Assembly: GCA_016710765.1 (NCBI GenBank)
Contig: JADJUJ010000023.1
Location: 4,717-68,716, forward strand
Length of the DNA stretch: 64,000 nt
Source: Lewinellaceae bacterium
GTDB taxonomy: Bacteria > Bacteroidota > Bacteroidia > Chitinophagales > Saprospiraceae
Direction: 5' to 3'
Within the stretch, counting starts at the first letter, position 1, and each line of letters begins with the position of its first letter. The notes under the pieces are model-generated. The model was not told the origin of the DNA, made no database searches, and saw only the letters and a program-made list of their open reading frames with translations. Shown one piece after another: positions 17,415-26,194 of the stretch. A program made the position numbers and the translations under genes.

Positions 17415-19076
17415 CTAATCCGCCCCGTGCATCATTTTTCTGAGTGGGAAGGAGAGCCCAAACAGTATTAATCCGGCAACGCCGGCCATTCCCACGAAGA
17501 TCATAAAGAACTCGTAGAGATCGGTAACCTTGCTGCCCATAAATGTTGGGTATTTCATGGGTATTTCTGTTGCTTGTGCCATCGTCATATCCGCTTCGGT
17601 GGGAGTAAGTGTTCCATCCAGATATCCGCGGTAGGTGGTGGCATCAATACCGTTGTCGGCAGCCATTTGGTATTCACGGCCAGATGGTGGGTACAGGGTA
17701 CTGAGCTGGCCCGCAGCCTTGTTGGCAACGGAATTGGCCAGGAACCAAACACCAAAAAGCAGCGATACAAAACGCATGGGCGACAGTTTGGATACCAGCG
17801 ACAAGCCGATGGGCGACAGGCACAATTCACCAATGGTATGAATAACGTACAAGGCAACCAGCCAAAACATGCTCACCTTGGAGTCGAGTCCAACACCTTT
17901 AACCCCAATCGCAATTACAGCATAGCCCAATGCCAAAATAACCAAACCCAGCGCCTGCTTTACCAGGGAATTGGGTTCAGATTTACGCTTGGCCAGGAAC
18001 ACCCAGATCGCTGCCGTGATGGGCGCGAGCAGTACGATGGCAACAGCGTTGATGGATTGGAAGAAGCTGGTAGGTATCACCGAACCCATTACGGCACGGT
18101 TGGTTTGCTCTTCAGCAAAGAATGTCAGTGAAGCGCCAGCCTGCTCGAAAGCAGCCCAGAAAAAGACCACAAAGAAGGCAGAAACATAAACTACTGTAAT
18201 CCGATCGCGTTCAATTTTGGAGAGCGAACCGTCCGTGATAATCATTACCATCATACCGATGGTCAGCGAATAAATCAGTGCGCCAATAAAGTCGAAGGAA
18301 AATACCTGCCAGAAAATCAGGCAAAGTGCTAAGGAAAGGCCAACACCCAGCATAAGCTGACGGGAATTGAGGCCTCCGCCCTTGGCATCGTCAGATTTGG
18401 TATCCTTTACCCTTTGGTTGGGCAACTCACCAATCTGCTCACCTTCTGGCGTCATCAGGTACTTGCTTTTTTGCGTTTGGAACAGGATGGTACCTATGAT
18501 CATTCCGAAGCCTGCAGCGAGGAAGCCCCATTTGAAGTCTTCCGGACGGCCTGTATCACCCAGGTAACCACAAACCAGCGGCGCAAGGAAAGCGCCAAGG
18601 TTGATGCCCATGTAGAAAATGGTATAGGCTGCATCGCGGCGTTTGTCGCCTTCGGAATACATCTGCCCGATCATCGAGGAAATATTCGGTTTGAAAAAAC
18701 CATTACCAATGATGAGAAAAATCAAGCCGGCCCAGAGAAATGCTTCTGCCAAACTGCCGTTTTGATAGGTATAGCCGCTGGCAAACATAAAGAACTGCCC
18801 AACTGCCATTAAAATACCGCCAGCCAGAATTGATTTCCGGTTGCCCCAGTAGTGGTCGGCTACATATCCTCCAATGAGTGGCGTCAGGTAAACCAGGCCA
18901 GTATAACTACCATAAATTTCAGAGGCTTTGGCTCTGGGAAACACCAGTGCATTGATCATGTAGAGCGTAAAGATGGCGCGCATCCCGTAGTAACTAAAAC
19001 GCTCCCACATTTCTGTGAAAAACAAGAGCGCTAATCCACGGGGGTGTCCCCAAATTTCATTGCTATTCTTTGACAT
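17415..19076 (-). CDS. POT-family proton-dependent oligopeptide transporter
   Basis: 553 residues with about 14 membrane segments. The N-terminal FFTEMWERFSYYGMRA carries the E-x-x-E-R-F-x-Y-Y-G motif of the POT/PTR2 family, and GGYVADHYWGNRKSI is the second PTR2 signature. It imports di- and tripeptides with protons across the inner membrane. The longer C-terminal part (MAADNGIDATTYRGYLDGTL region between late helices) is usual for Bacteroidota members. It starts MSKNSNEIWGHPRGL at 19076, diverging from the lipoprotein-ligA operon. Single gene with its own terminator. Confidence 0.93.
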   Translation of the reverse strand: MSKNSNEIWGHPRGLALLFFTEMWERFSYYGMRAIFTLYMINALVFPRAKASEIYGSYTGLVYLTPLIGGYVADHYWGNRKSILAGGILMAVGQFFMFASGYTYQNGSLAEAFLWAGLIFLIIGNGFFKPNISSMIGQMYSEGDKRRDAAYTIFYMGINLGAFLAPLVCGYLGDTGRPEDFKWGFLAAGFGMIIGTILFQTQKSKYLMTPEGEQIGELPNQRVKDTKSDDAKGGGLNSRQLMLGVGLSLALCLIFWQVFSFDFIGALIYSLTIGMMVMIITDGSLSKIERDRITVVYVSAFFVVFFWAAFEQAGASLTFFAEEQTNRAVMGSVIPTSFFQSINAVAIVLLAPITAAIWVFLAKRKSEPNSLVKQALGLVILALGYAVIAIGVKGVGLDSKVSMFWLVALYVIHTIGELCLSPIGLSLVSKLSPMRFVSLLFGVWFLANSVANKAAGQLSTLYPPSGREYQMAADNGIDATTYRGYLDGTLTPTEADMTMAQATEIPMKYPTFMGSKVTDLYEFFMIFVGMAGVAGLILFGLSFPLRKMMHGAD

Positions 19077-19235
19077 AAGGGTTGAGTTAGGTAATGAGTG
19101 ATTTTCTAAAATTTAATCGGAACAGTGGGCAAAAAAACGCAATTAAATACTAAGTCCGTAGTGCATTGCCCTTTTTTTCGCTAATCCACCGTTTTTTCCC
19201 CGGAAACTGCACTTTTATACGATAAATAGGATTGG

Positions 19236-19263
19236 TTGGTCCCTAATATTGCCTGTATCTTTG
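19236..19263 (+). promoter_or_regulatory. Promoter of the lipoprotein-ligA operon
   Basis: TATCTTTG (19256-19263) with TTG 17 nt upstream (19236-19238) and a second TTG at 19232-19234. Predicted leader is about 33 nt before the ATG at 19303. Confidence 0.55.
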
Positions 19264-19302
19264 CAACTCCTTTGGTGCCAGGGTATTTTTTAAATTTCAT
19301 TC

Positions 19303-19914
19303 ATGAAACGCGTTCCTTTCCTATCTATCGTGCTCTTTTGTTCATTGCTGACTGCTTGTCAGGAGGATTCCTCTGTTGACAATGCGGCCGGCCCCAAAAA
19401 TACCGCGGGCATCGATACCCTGACCGGCCTGCCTATGCGCGGGCTCAACCCATGGAAAAATGCCGGTTGCGAGCTGGTCACTGATTCCGAAGTATCTTCT
19501 CTGTTCGGTTTTAATCCTAAAGAGGCCACGCTGAACACACGCACCTTGCCCGACCAGGGCTTTTGCCTCCGGACCTGGAACAAGCCCGACTGGAAAGAAC
19601 GGGAAAACAACAACGAAAAACCCGACACACCCCAACTGGAACCCAGAAATACCCTGGTGGTGCAGGTACTGGACTATGGGCAAAAAGAGGTCGCTGATGC
19701 GCAAATTGCCATGATCAAACGCGATCGCCGGGACACCTATGAAGAAGACATCAAAGGCCTGGGTGACGACGCCGTTTGGAGTACCAATACCCGGACCCTG
19801 CTGGCCCAGAAAGGGCATCTGGTGGTCAACATCACCCTCGAATATTTTGACCAGCCCCACGATAACCTGGCAAAGGCAAAAGAACTGGCAGCCATCGCCT
19901 TGAAAAAAATGTAA
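19303..19914 (+). CDS. Putative lipoprotein of unknown function
   Basis: 203 residues with a lipoprotein signal peptide (FLSIVLFCSLLTACQ, lipobox LTAC, Cys at about 19). The mature part has GCELVTDSEVSSLFGF and GFCLRTW with paired Cys, then LVVQVLDYG, GLGDDAVW and LVVNITLEYF. This resembles DUF3558-like solute-binding-type lipoproteins, but I am not certain. It probably sits in the periplasm or outer membrane. It is 31 nt upstream of ligA and shares its promoter, although a functional link with the ligase is not obvious. Confidence 0.75.
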   Translation: MKRVPFLSIVLFCSLLTACQEDSSVDNAAGPKNTAGIDTLTGLPMRGLNPWKNAGCELVTDSEVSSLFGFNPKEATLNTRTLPDQGFCLRTWNKPDWKERENNNEKPDTPQLEPRNTLVVQVLDYGQKEVADAQIAMIKRDRRDTYEEDIKGLGDDAVWSTNTRTLLAQKGHLVVNITLEYFDQPHDNLAKAKELAAIALKKM

Positions 19915-19945
19915 ACCGCCTTACCACCGCAGTACTACCCTCCCT

Positions 19946-22114
19946 ATGTATTCAGCCGAAGCGCAACGCAACCTGTACGAACTGTCCAAAAAACTGCTGT
20001 CGTCGGCCGCGCCGTCACTGTTCAGCATTGATGATGATCCCGTAGCACGCGCCTACGACCTGGCCAGTGTCATCCGGTATCATGAATGGCGATATGCCTT
20101 ACTGAATGATCCTGTTATCAGTGATTTCGAGTACGATCAGCTCTACAAGCAATTGGAGGCGCTGGAACTGGAGCATCCGGAACTGGTAAACCCGGATTCT
20201 CCGACACAAAGGGTGTCTGCCGACCTTACCGCTGATTTCAACACCGTCGCGCACCTTACACCCATGCTCTCGCTCGACAACTCCTACGATGCCGAGGACC
20301 TGAGAGATTTTGATGAGGCGGTCAAAAAATTGTGCGGCCTGCCCAAGGACGCTGACGTAGCGTATTGCGCGGAACCCAAGTTTGATGGCGGCACCATCGC
20401 TCTGGTGTACGAAAACGACCGGCTTACCCGGGCCGCTACCCGTGGCAACGGGGAAATGGGTGATGAGATTACCGCCAACATGCGGACCCTGCGTTCGATT
20501 CCACTGCAGGCCGATTTTTCCCAGTATGGCATCGCGAAGGCGGAACTTCGTGGGGAAGCAATTATCCGAAAAGATGTTTTTGAAAAAATAAACGCCCGCC
20601 GGGAAGCCGAAGGGGAAACTGTTTTTGCCAATCCGCGCAACGCCGCAACGGGCTCTCTGCGCATGAAAGACCCCAGAGAGGCTGCTGCTCGCGGGCTGGA
20701 GGCCTTCCTGTACCAGTTGGGCTATGCCGTGGATGCCGAAGGTAACAGTGTGCTCGACCGCTTCCCTACCCACGATGACTCTATTCAACTGCTCGGAACA
20801 CTGGGCTTTAAAACGCCCGTGCTGGAAGCTGCGCCCGGGTCACCGCTTCCCGAGCGGAAAGTTTGTGGGAACATCGAAGAAGTAATTGCATTTTGCAGTG
20901 CCTGGCAGGATTACCGCGACAATTATCCCTACGAGATTGATGGGATGGTCATCAAGGTGAACAGTATCGCATTGCAAGGCCGTTGCGGTTACACCAGCCA
21001 CCATCCGCGGTGGGCCATCGCCTTCAAATTCAGGGCGCGACAGGCTACGACACAACTGCGCGACGTGGAATTCCAGGTGGGTAAAACCGGCGCTGTCACC
21101 CCGGTAGCCAAGTTGGAACCCGTACAATTGGCAGGTGTTACGGTGTCCAATGTTTCCCTTCACAACGAGGAGTTTATCAAATCGAAAGACATCCGAATCG
21201 GCGATCAGGTACTGGTAGAACGCGCTGGCGATGTTATCCCTTACATCGTAAAGTCGCTGGCAGAACTCCGTACCGGCACAGAGCAGGAAATCGTTTACCC
21301 GCGGCAATGCCCTGTTTGTCACACTGATCTCGTCAAGCCGGAAGACGAAGCTGTTTGGCGCTGCGTCAATGCCGAATGTGAGGCGCAGGTGGTGCAGCGC
21401 ATGATTTTCCATACCTCCAAACACGCCATGGATATAGAGGGAATGGGTGAAAGTACCATTATACGGTTCTACAAGATGGGTTGGCTGCATTCTATAGCGG
21501 ATCTCTACCGCCTGGACTTTGATAAAATAGCCCAGTTGGAAGGCTTTGGCGAAAAATCGGCCGCCAACATGAAAGCGGCACTGGAAGTGGCTAAAAAGAA
21601 CCCAATCTACCGCTTGTTGCACAGCCTGAGCGTACATCACCTGGGGCAGAAGGGCTCAAAACTGCTGGCGGCTGAACTGGATCATGTGCTGGACCTGCGC
21701 AACTGGGACCTGGAGCGTTACCAGGAAATTAAGGACGTGGGGCCTGTGTTGGCGAAAAACGTATATAATTTTTTCCATAACGAAAAAAACATCGAGTTGC
21801 TGCAGACCATGGAAGACTTGGGCGTCAACCTTCGGCAAACGGAAGAAGATAAAAAGCCTGCTTCCGCTGCAGAGGGCCCCCTGGCCGGGTTAAGTATACT
21901 GTTTACCGGAACCCTCAGCACCATGGCCCGGGAGGCTGCTGAAAAGATGGCTGCCGAAGCAGGCGCCAGTTTATCAAGCGGGGTAAGCAAAAACCTCAAT
22001 ATTCTGGTGGTGGGAGAAAAAGCCGGATCAAAGCTAAAAAAGGCGCAAGCCCTGGGTACCGTGGAGATCCTGACAGAAGGGGAGTTTTTAGCCCGAATTC
22101 AGCAGGAGGCATAA
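19946..22114 (+). CDS. ligA: NAD-dependent DNA ligase
   Basis: 722 residues. The Ia domain (YHEWRYALLNDPVISDFEYD) binds NMN. The adenylation site is Lys145 in AEPKFDGG; most LigA have KIDG or KVDG. The OB-fold segment contains VGKTGAVTPVAKLEPV. The zinc finger has four Cys (CPVCHTDL and CVNAECEAQ). Helix-hairpin-helix repeats (QLEGFGEKSAANMKAAL) and a C-terminal BRCT domain (about 645-722, LSILFTGTLSTMAREAAEKM) follow. It seals nicks in replication and repair. All domains are present and the frame is open throughout. Confidence 0.96.
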   Translation: MYSAEAQRNLYELSKKLLSSAAPSLFSIDDDPVARAYDLASVIRYHEWRYALLNDPVISDFEYDQLYKQLEALELEHPELVNPDSPTQRVSADLTADFNTVAHLTPMLSLDNSYDAEDLRDFDEAVKKLCGLPKDADVAYCAEPKFDGGTIALVYENDRLTRAATRGNGEMGDEITANMRTLRSIPLQADFSQYGIAKAELRGEAIIRKDVFEKINARREAEGETVFANPRNAATGSLRMKDPREAAARGLEAFLYQLGYAVDAEGNSVLDRFPTHDDSIQLLGTLGFKTPVLEAAPGSPLPERKVCGNIEEVIAFCSAWQDYRDNYPYEIDGMVIKVNSIALQGRCGYTSHHPRWAIAFKFRARQATTQLRDVEFQVGKTGAVTPVAKLEPVQLAGVTVSNVSLHNEEFIKSKDIRIGDQVLVERAGDVIPYIVKSLAELRTGTEQEIVYPRQCPVCHTDLVKPEDEAVWRCVNAECEAQVVQRMIFHTSKHAMDIEGMGESTIIRFYKMGWLHSIADLYRLDFDKIAQLEGFGEKSAANMKAALEVAKKNPIYRLLHSLSVHHLGQKGSKLLAAELDHVLDLRNWDLERYQEIKDVGPVLAKNVYNFFHNEKNIELLQTMEDLGVNLRQTEEDKKPASAAEGPLAGLSILFTGTLSTMAREAAEKMAAEAGASLSSGVSKNLNILVVGEKAGSKLKKAQALGTVEILTEGEFLARIQQEA

Positions 22115-22149
22115 AAAAAGCCGCCTGACAAAGTTGCTTTGTCGGCGGC
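22112..22149 (-). terminator. Hairpin between ligA and the 22.3 kb methyltransferase
   Basis: GCCGCC(T)GACAAAG/CTTTGTCGGCGGC stem (22120-22149) with one bulge. On the minus strand seven T follow. It overlaps the end of ligA and may serve both directions. Confidence 0.65.
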
Positions 22150-22165
22150 AATCCCAAAAAACCAA

Positions 22166-22300
22166 ATGAAAACAATCTTCCTTGTATGCTTTTTGTCCTC
22201 GCTCGCTTGCGAAGACAGTATTAAGACTGATGTCACCCAAACAGGTCACACATCAGGCAATTGTTTGAAATTTGTTAACAAAACCTATTTTGGGCTTTAG
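22166..22300 (+). CDS. Possible 44-residue lipoprotein-like small ORF
   Basis: ATG at 22166, TAG at 22298-22300. The peptide begins MKTIFLVCFLSSLACEDS, which looks like a lipoprotein signal with lipobox SLAC, and ends in KFVNKTYFGL. It directly follows the hairpin after ligA, and no promoter box is seen. It could be real or chance; the lipobox is the only argument for it. Confidence 0.3.
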   Translation: MKTIFLVCFLSSLACEDSIKTDVTQTGHTSGNCLKFVNKTYFGL

Positions 22301-22337
22301 CCTTTTGGGTGTTGGCATTTTGTCTCCGTAGCGTAAA

Positions 22338-23081
22338 TCAGATCTTCTGATAGAGATAATTTGGGTTTTTCATCACCAGCGATACGTTTTTCCAACGGCG
22401 CATTTCTTTAGCAAGAAGCGCGCTGCCGTACTGCCAGAAGTCGGCTGAATCGTCGAGCAACAAAAAACCGCCGGGAACCAACCATTCCAGGCTTTTTTCT
22501 ACATCCTGCCGGGCGGCATCGTAACTGTGATCACCGTCGATATATACCAGAGATAAGGGGCCGCCGGTTGGGGCTTTTCTTCCGAAAACATCTGTTTGTG
22601 GTGTGTTTTTTCCCCAGGCTTTAAAAAAATCCTGCGCGTGCAGCTGTATGGCGTGCGGTAGTAAATCCCGGCTAAAAAGTGAGGTGTTTCGGATAAAACT
22701 TTCCCGGATAAAATCAGTGTACTCCTCCCGGGTAATATTTTGGGAGCCTTCAAAATGCGCCATATAATTGGGGTCATCCGCTTTGATATGGTCGTGATAT
22801 CCATCATAGATCCAGGGATCGCAGGTATAAAACGGGCGTTCTTTATGATGTTGCCGCAACAGCCAGGAAATGACGTTGGCTGACATGCCGGCAAAAGACC
22901 CGATCTCTAAAACTGCGCCTTCGTCCGGTAAATGCCGGCAGGCATAATCCAGGGCATAAATATTGCCCTCGTGCAACATGCTCTCCCCTGCCAAAGAAGT
23001 GCGCATCCGCATCAGGTAATCGAAATGCAGCGTCTTGTAGGGATGCAGCCGGACCAAGAGTTTTCGGTATAGTGATTTCAC
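22338..23081 (-). CDS. Class I SAM methyltransferase (Methyltransf_24 type)
   Basis: 247 residues. Motif I is GAVLEIGSFAGMSANVISW. LVYIDGDHSYDAARQDVEK and GGFLLLDDSADFW are the D-x-x-H and later motifs typical of the Methyltransf_24/TylF-like group, often sugar or natural-product O-methyltransferases. It starts MKSLYRKLLVRLHPYKTL at 23081. It diverges from the radical SAM gene. Substrate unknown. Confidence 0.8.
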   Translation of the reverse strand: MKSLYRKLLVRLHPYKTLHFDYLMRMRTSLAGESMLHEGNIYALDYACRHLPDEGAVLEIGSFAGMSANVISWLLRQHHKERPFYTCDPWIYDGYHDHIKADDPNYMAHFEGSQNITREEYTDFIRESFIRNTSLFSRDLLPHAIQLHAQDFFKAWGKNTPQTDVFGRKAPTGGPLSLVYIDGDHSYDAARQDVEKSLEWLVPGGFLLLDDSADFWQYGSALLAKEMRRWKNVSLVMKNPNYLYQKI

Positions 23082-23320
23082 AGGATTTTAAATTTTATCC
23101 GGGATCCAATTGCTTTTGATACAATTCCCGATAACGCATGGCAGCGTCTTTCATGGTAAAAAGATCGGTTATGTTTGGCGTATTTTTCAAAAACCCTGAG
23201 TTGGTATATACCCAGCGCGATCAAATTCTTGCAAGCATTTGGGTAAAATGAATGGAGGGCTAAAAATACAAAAATCGGGTAAAGAAGGGCATCGGGTAAT
23301 CGGGTCACCGAATCTTGGAT

Positions 23321-23328
23321 TATCTTTG
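23321..23328 (+). promoter_or_regulatory. -7 element of the radical SAM gene, 5 nt before the ATG
   Basis: TATCTTTG, then TTGGC, then the ATG at 23334. Transcription should begin at about the start codon, so the mRNA may be leaderless. No clear TTG at -33. Confidence 0.45.
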
Positions 23329-23333
23329 TTGGC

Positions 23334-24848
23334 ATGACAACTACCCGAAAAGTGCTGCTTTTCAATCCACGCAGCGCCAACAGCAAGTACAGGGTGCCCA
23401 ACAGCATCTTACAGGTGGGCGCCTCCATTTACGGGCGATATGAATTTGTTTTTGTCGACGGCAACCTTGAGCGCGATCCCTGGCAAAAGATCGCGTCTTA
23501 TTTACAAACGGGTGAATTTGGCTATTTCGGCACCACTGTAATGCCCGGCCCCCAACTCAGGCAAGCCATTCCCTTTGCGAAAAAAGCAAAAGAGCAATTT
23601 CCCGGAATCATCAACATCTGGGGTGGGTATTTTGCCAGCAACCAGTATCAGGTGGTGATGGACAGCGGTTATGTTGATTTTGTAATCTATGGCCCGGGGG
23701 ATAATGCCTTCCCCAGCCTGCTCGATGCGCTGGAAACCGGGCAGCCGTATGAGTTTATTCCCAACCTCATTTGGAAAACGCCGGAAGGTGTGGCGATAAA
23801 AAACAGCAAGGAGGGACTGATCAATCTGGATACGCTACCTCCCCTTCCCTACGATTTTCTGGATGGCTTTTACCCCATGAAGCGTTACCTCAACCCTACT
23901 TTTCTGGGTCGCAGTACCCTTGCATACCACAGCAGTATGGGCTGCCCGTTTACCTGCTCATTCTGCGCGGTGGTGCCCATTTTTGAGGCGCGCTGGAAGG
24001 GTAAATCCGCGGAAGGCATGTATCGCGACATTATGTATGTGAAGGAGAAGTGGGGCGCCGACAGTATTGAATTTCACGACAACAATTTTTTTGTCAGCGA
24101 AAAACGCCTGCGCACGTTTGCCGAACTCATGCTGAACGAAAATATGAATTGGTGGGGTGAGGCGAGAATTGATACGATGGATCAATTTTCCGACGATACA
24201 CTGGCACTTATTCGAAAGGCAGGCTGCCGAATGATTTTCTTTGGCGCCGAAACTGGCAACGATGCCCTGCTGAAGCAAATGGACAAAGGGGGCAAACAAA
24301 CCGGTGCTCAAATTGCTGCATTTGCTGCCCGGTTGCGAAAATTTGACATCATTCCCGAGTACTCTTTTGTGTTGGGCATGCCGGCCGAAACACCTGAAAA
24401 AGTTTGGGAACAAATTGAATCCGACATCACTTTTATCAAACAAATAAAAGCCATCAACCCGGCTACTGAAATCATAATTTACGTGTATTCCCCAGTCCCT
24501 ACGGAAGGCTCTGAGCTTTACCAGCGCATACAGGAGGCTGGTTTTAGCTTCCCGGAACGACTGGAAGACTGGCTTTCGCCGCAGTGGGAATCTTTTGATC
24601 AGCGAAGGAATCCGCTAACGCCCTGGCTTACACCCGCTATGGTGCGTCGAATTCAGGATTTTGAAACGGTTTTGAATGCGCGTTACCCAACTGTGTCGGA
24701 CACCAAACTATCCCAATTTCAAAGGAATGTTGTAAGCGCACTTGCTGGCGTCCGTTACCGATTTAATTTTTTTCATTATCCCTATGAACTCAAAGCGCTG
24801 CAAAAACTTTGGTTGCGGTACCGGCAGCCGGAGTGGGAAGGAATGTAA
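23334..24848 (+). CDS. B12-binding-domain radical SAM protein
   Basis: 504 residues. The N-terminal part (about 1-150) fits a cobalamin-binding Rossmann-like domain (KVLLFNPRSANSKYRVPNS, GYFGTTVMPG, IINIWGGYFASN, VIYGPGDNAFPSLLDAL). The radical SAM core has the cluster motif CPFTCSFC near residue 205, then IEFHDNNFF and FFGAETGNDALLKQMDKGG. This is the class B-like architecture of enzymes that methylate unreactive carbons or rearrange lipids and hopanoids. Substrate unknown. It is a single gene convergent with the thioredoxin-like genes. Confidence 0.85.
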   Translation: MTTTRKVLLFNPRSANSKYRVPNSILQVGASIYGRYEFVFVDGNLERDPWQKIASYLQTGEFGYFGTTVMPGPQLRQAIPFAKKAKEQFPGIINIWGGYFASNQYQVVMDSGYVDFVIYGPGDNAFPSLLDALETGQPYEFIPNLIWKTPEGVAIKNSKEGLINLDTLPPLPYDFLDGFYPMKRYLNPTFLGRSTLAYHSSMGCPFTCSFCAVVPIFEARWKGKSAEGMYRDIMYVKEKWGADSIEFHDNNFFVSEKRLRTFAELMLNENMNWWGEARIDTMDQFSDDTLALIRKAGCRMIFFGAETGNDALLKQMDKGGKQTGAQIAAFAARLRKFDIIPEYSFVLGMPAETPEKVWEQIESDITFIKQIKAINPATEIIIYVYSPVPTEGSELYQRIQEAGFSFPERLEDWLSPQWESFDQRRNPLTPWLTPAMVRRIQDFETVLNARYPTVSDTKLSQFQRNVVSALAGVRYRFNFFHYPYELKALQKLWLRYRQPEWEGM

Positions 24849-24849
24849 G

Positions 24850-24980
24850 GTGGGCTGAAGAGTGGGCTGTAGGGTAGGCTGGTGTGAATTTCCAATTACT
24901 TTCATTACCGTTAACTCTACGGCCCACCTACTCTACAACCTACCCTAGAGCCCACTCTACTGCCTACCCTACAGCCCACT
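24850..24980. repeat. Inverted and tandem GTGGGCTGTAGGGTAGGC repeats between convergent genes
   Basis: The left arm at 24861-24879 and the right arm at 24962-24980 are near-perfect inverted copies. A further degenerate copy (24926-24960) gives the right side two tandem units of about 24 nt. The element can fold into a long hairpin and may act as a two-way terminator for the radical SAM and thioredoxin genes. Confidence 0.7.
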
Positions 24981-24985
24981 ATAAA

Positions 24986-25594
24986 TTATCCTTTTTTCCA
25001 CTTAATGCCGCAACCAACAGCTTTGGTTTCTTTTACGGCAATATCGCGGCCTTCGAGCATGGCGTCTACGGCATTTTCCAGGTATTTTTCTTTAACTTCG
25101 CTGGGCTCTTCGGAGTTGTCGTCGATGGCGCCAATGTACCGAACAACCCGGTTGGCGTCGAGCAGGTAAACATGGGGGGTACGGGTTGCGCCATAGGTTT
25201 TGGCAACTTCCTGTGATTCATCGTACAGGTAGGGGAAGCTGTACTGCTTTTCTTTGGCGCGGTCCTGCATTTTTTCGAAACTGTCGTCGGGCTTAATCGT
25301 CACGTCATTCGAATTGATGGCCACTACAGAGACGCCTTTTGAGGCATATTTTTGATCCAAATCCATGATACGACCTTCATAAGCTTTGGCATATGGGCAA
25401 GAGTTGCAGGTAAAGATGACCATGTAGCCCTTGGCTTCTTTGATGTCGGCAAGACGCATGGATTCGCCGTCGACATTTTTCAGCGTAAAATCGGCTGCTT
25501 TGTCGCCAACATGGTAGCCATTGTTATCGGCCAAACGGAAGGCCATGGCAAGGATAAGAACGAGCAGGGGGAGGAAAATTTTTGCTTTTTGCAT
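24986..25594 (-). CDS. Exported thioredoxin-family protein (AhpC/TSA-like)
   Basis: 202 residues from the ATG at 25594 (MQKAKIFLPLLVLILAMAF, signal peptide or anchor). The domain reads VGDKAADFTLKNVDGESMRL, VIFTCNSCPYAKAYEG, then RTPHVYLLDANRVVRYIGAI with the cis-Pro (TPHV). The active site is CNSCPYAK, the form found in the Bacteroidota 'thioredoxin family' of peroxiredoxin-like exported proteins. It probably acts in periplasmic thiol redox. It follows a TlpA-like gene by 26 nt in the same operon. A longer start at 25621 is possible but would overlap that gene's stop. Confidence 0.85.
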   Translation of the reverse strand: MQKAKIFLPLLVLILAMAFRLADNNGYHVGDKAADFTLKNVDGESMRLADIKEAKGYMVIFTCNSCPYAKAYEGRIMDLDQKYASKGVSVVAINSNDVTIKPDDSFEKMQDRAKEKQYSFPYLYDESQEVAKTYGATRTPHVYLLDANRVVRYIGAIDDNSEEPSEVKEKYLENAVDAMLEGRDIAVKETKAVGCGIKWKKG

Positions 25595-25620
25595 ATGTAC
25601 TGTTTTTGGTAAAATTAACA

Positions 25621-26106
25621 TCAGAGGGCTTTCCGAACCATATCGTCCAGTTCTTCCAGACTCAGTTCACCCTCGTGGAATATTTCTTTTTTTCGGCCAG
25701 AGCAAAGTACCAAGGTGGCTGGAAGGGCGCCCGACCACTCCGGTGTCACCAGGTCAATATAGTTGTTGGGGTTGGATTCATCCATGAACATCACTTCGCT
25801 GTCCACGTCGTTTTTTTCAATAAAAGCCTGCAAACGCTGTTGGGCATCCTTTTTAAAATCAGTGCTGATGAGCACTACTTTCACGTTCCGGCCCGCGTAT
25901 TTTTCCTGAATAACATCAAAGTTGGGCAATTCCTTCACACAGGGGCCGCACCATGTCGCCCAGAAATTAAACACATAAATGGTATCGGACGAAGAGTGCT
26001 TCCAGTATTCAATCTGGTTGGACTTGATAAAAGGTACCTGCTGTGCCTGCCCTTGGGCGGCGAGCAATAACAGGAGGGGAACAATGATTGCAGCTGACCG
26101 GAACAT
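25621..26106 (-). CDS. TlpA-like periplasmic thiol-disulfide oxidoreductase
   Basis: 161 residues with signal peptide MFRSAAIIVPLLLLLAAQG. The active site is FNFWATWCGPCVKELP. KVVLISTDF and LPATLVLCSGRKKEIFHEGE (cis-Pro at LPAT) complete the TlpA/ResA-type thioredoxin fold. It is likely a reductant in the periplasm, for example in cytochrome c maturation. It is the first gene of a pair with another thioredoxin-like protein. Confidence 0.88.
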   Translation of the reverse strand: MFRSAAIIVPLLLLLAAQGQAQQVPFIKSNQIEYWKHSSSDTIYVFNFWATWCGPCVKELPNFDVIQEKYAGRNVKVVLISTDFKKDAQQRLQAFIEKNDVDSEVMFMDESNPNNYIDLVTPEWSGALPATLVLCSGRKKEIFHEGELSLEELDDMVRKAL

Positions 26107-26194
26107 AGAAGTATGTATTTACAAATAACGGGAAAAATAGAAAAGGGTTGCCTTCGTTTCGACAAAATGGGTTTTCCATTGCATCAACTACTTT

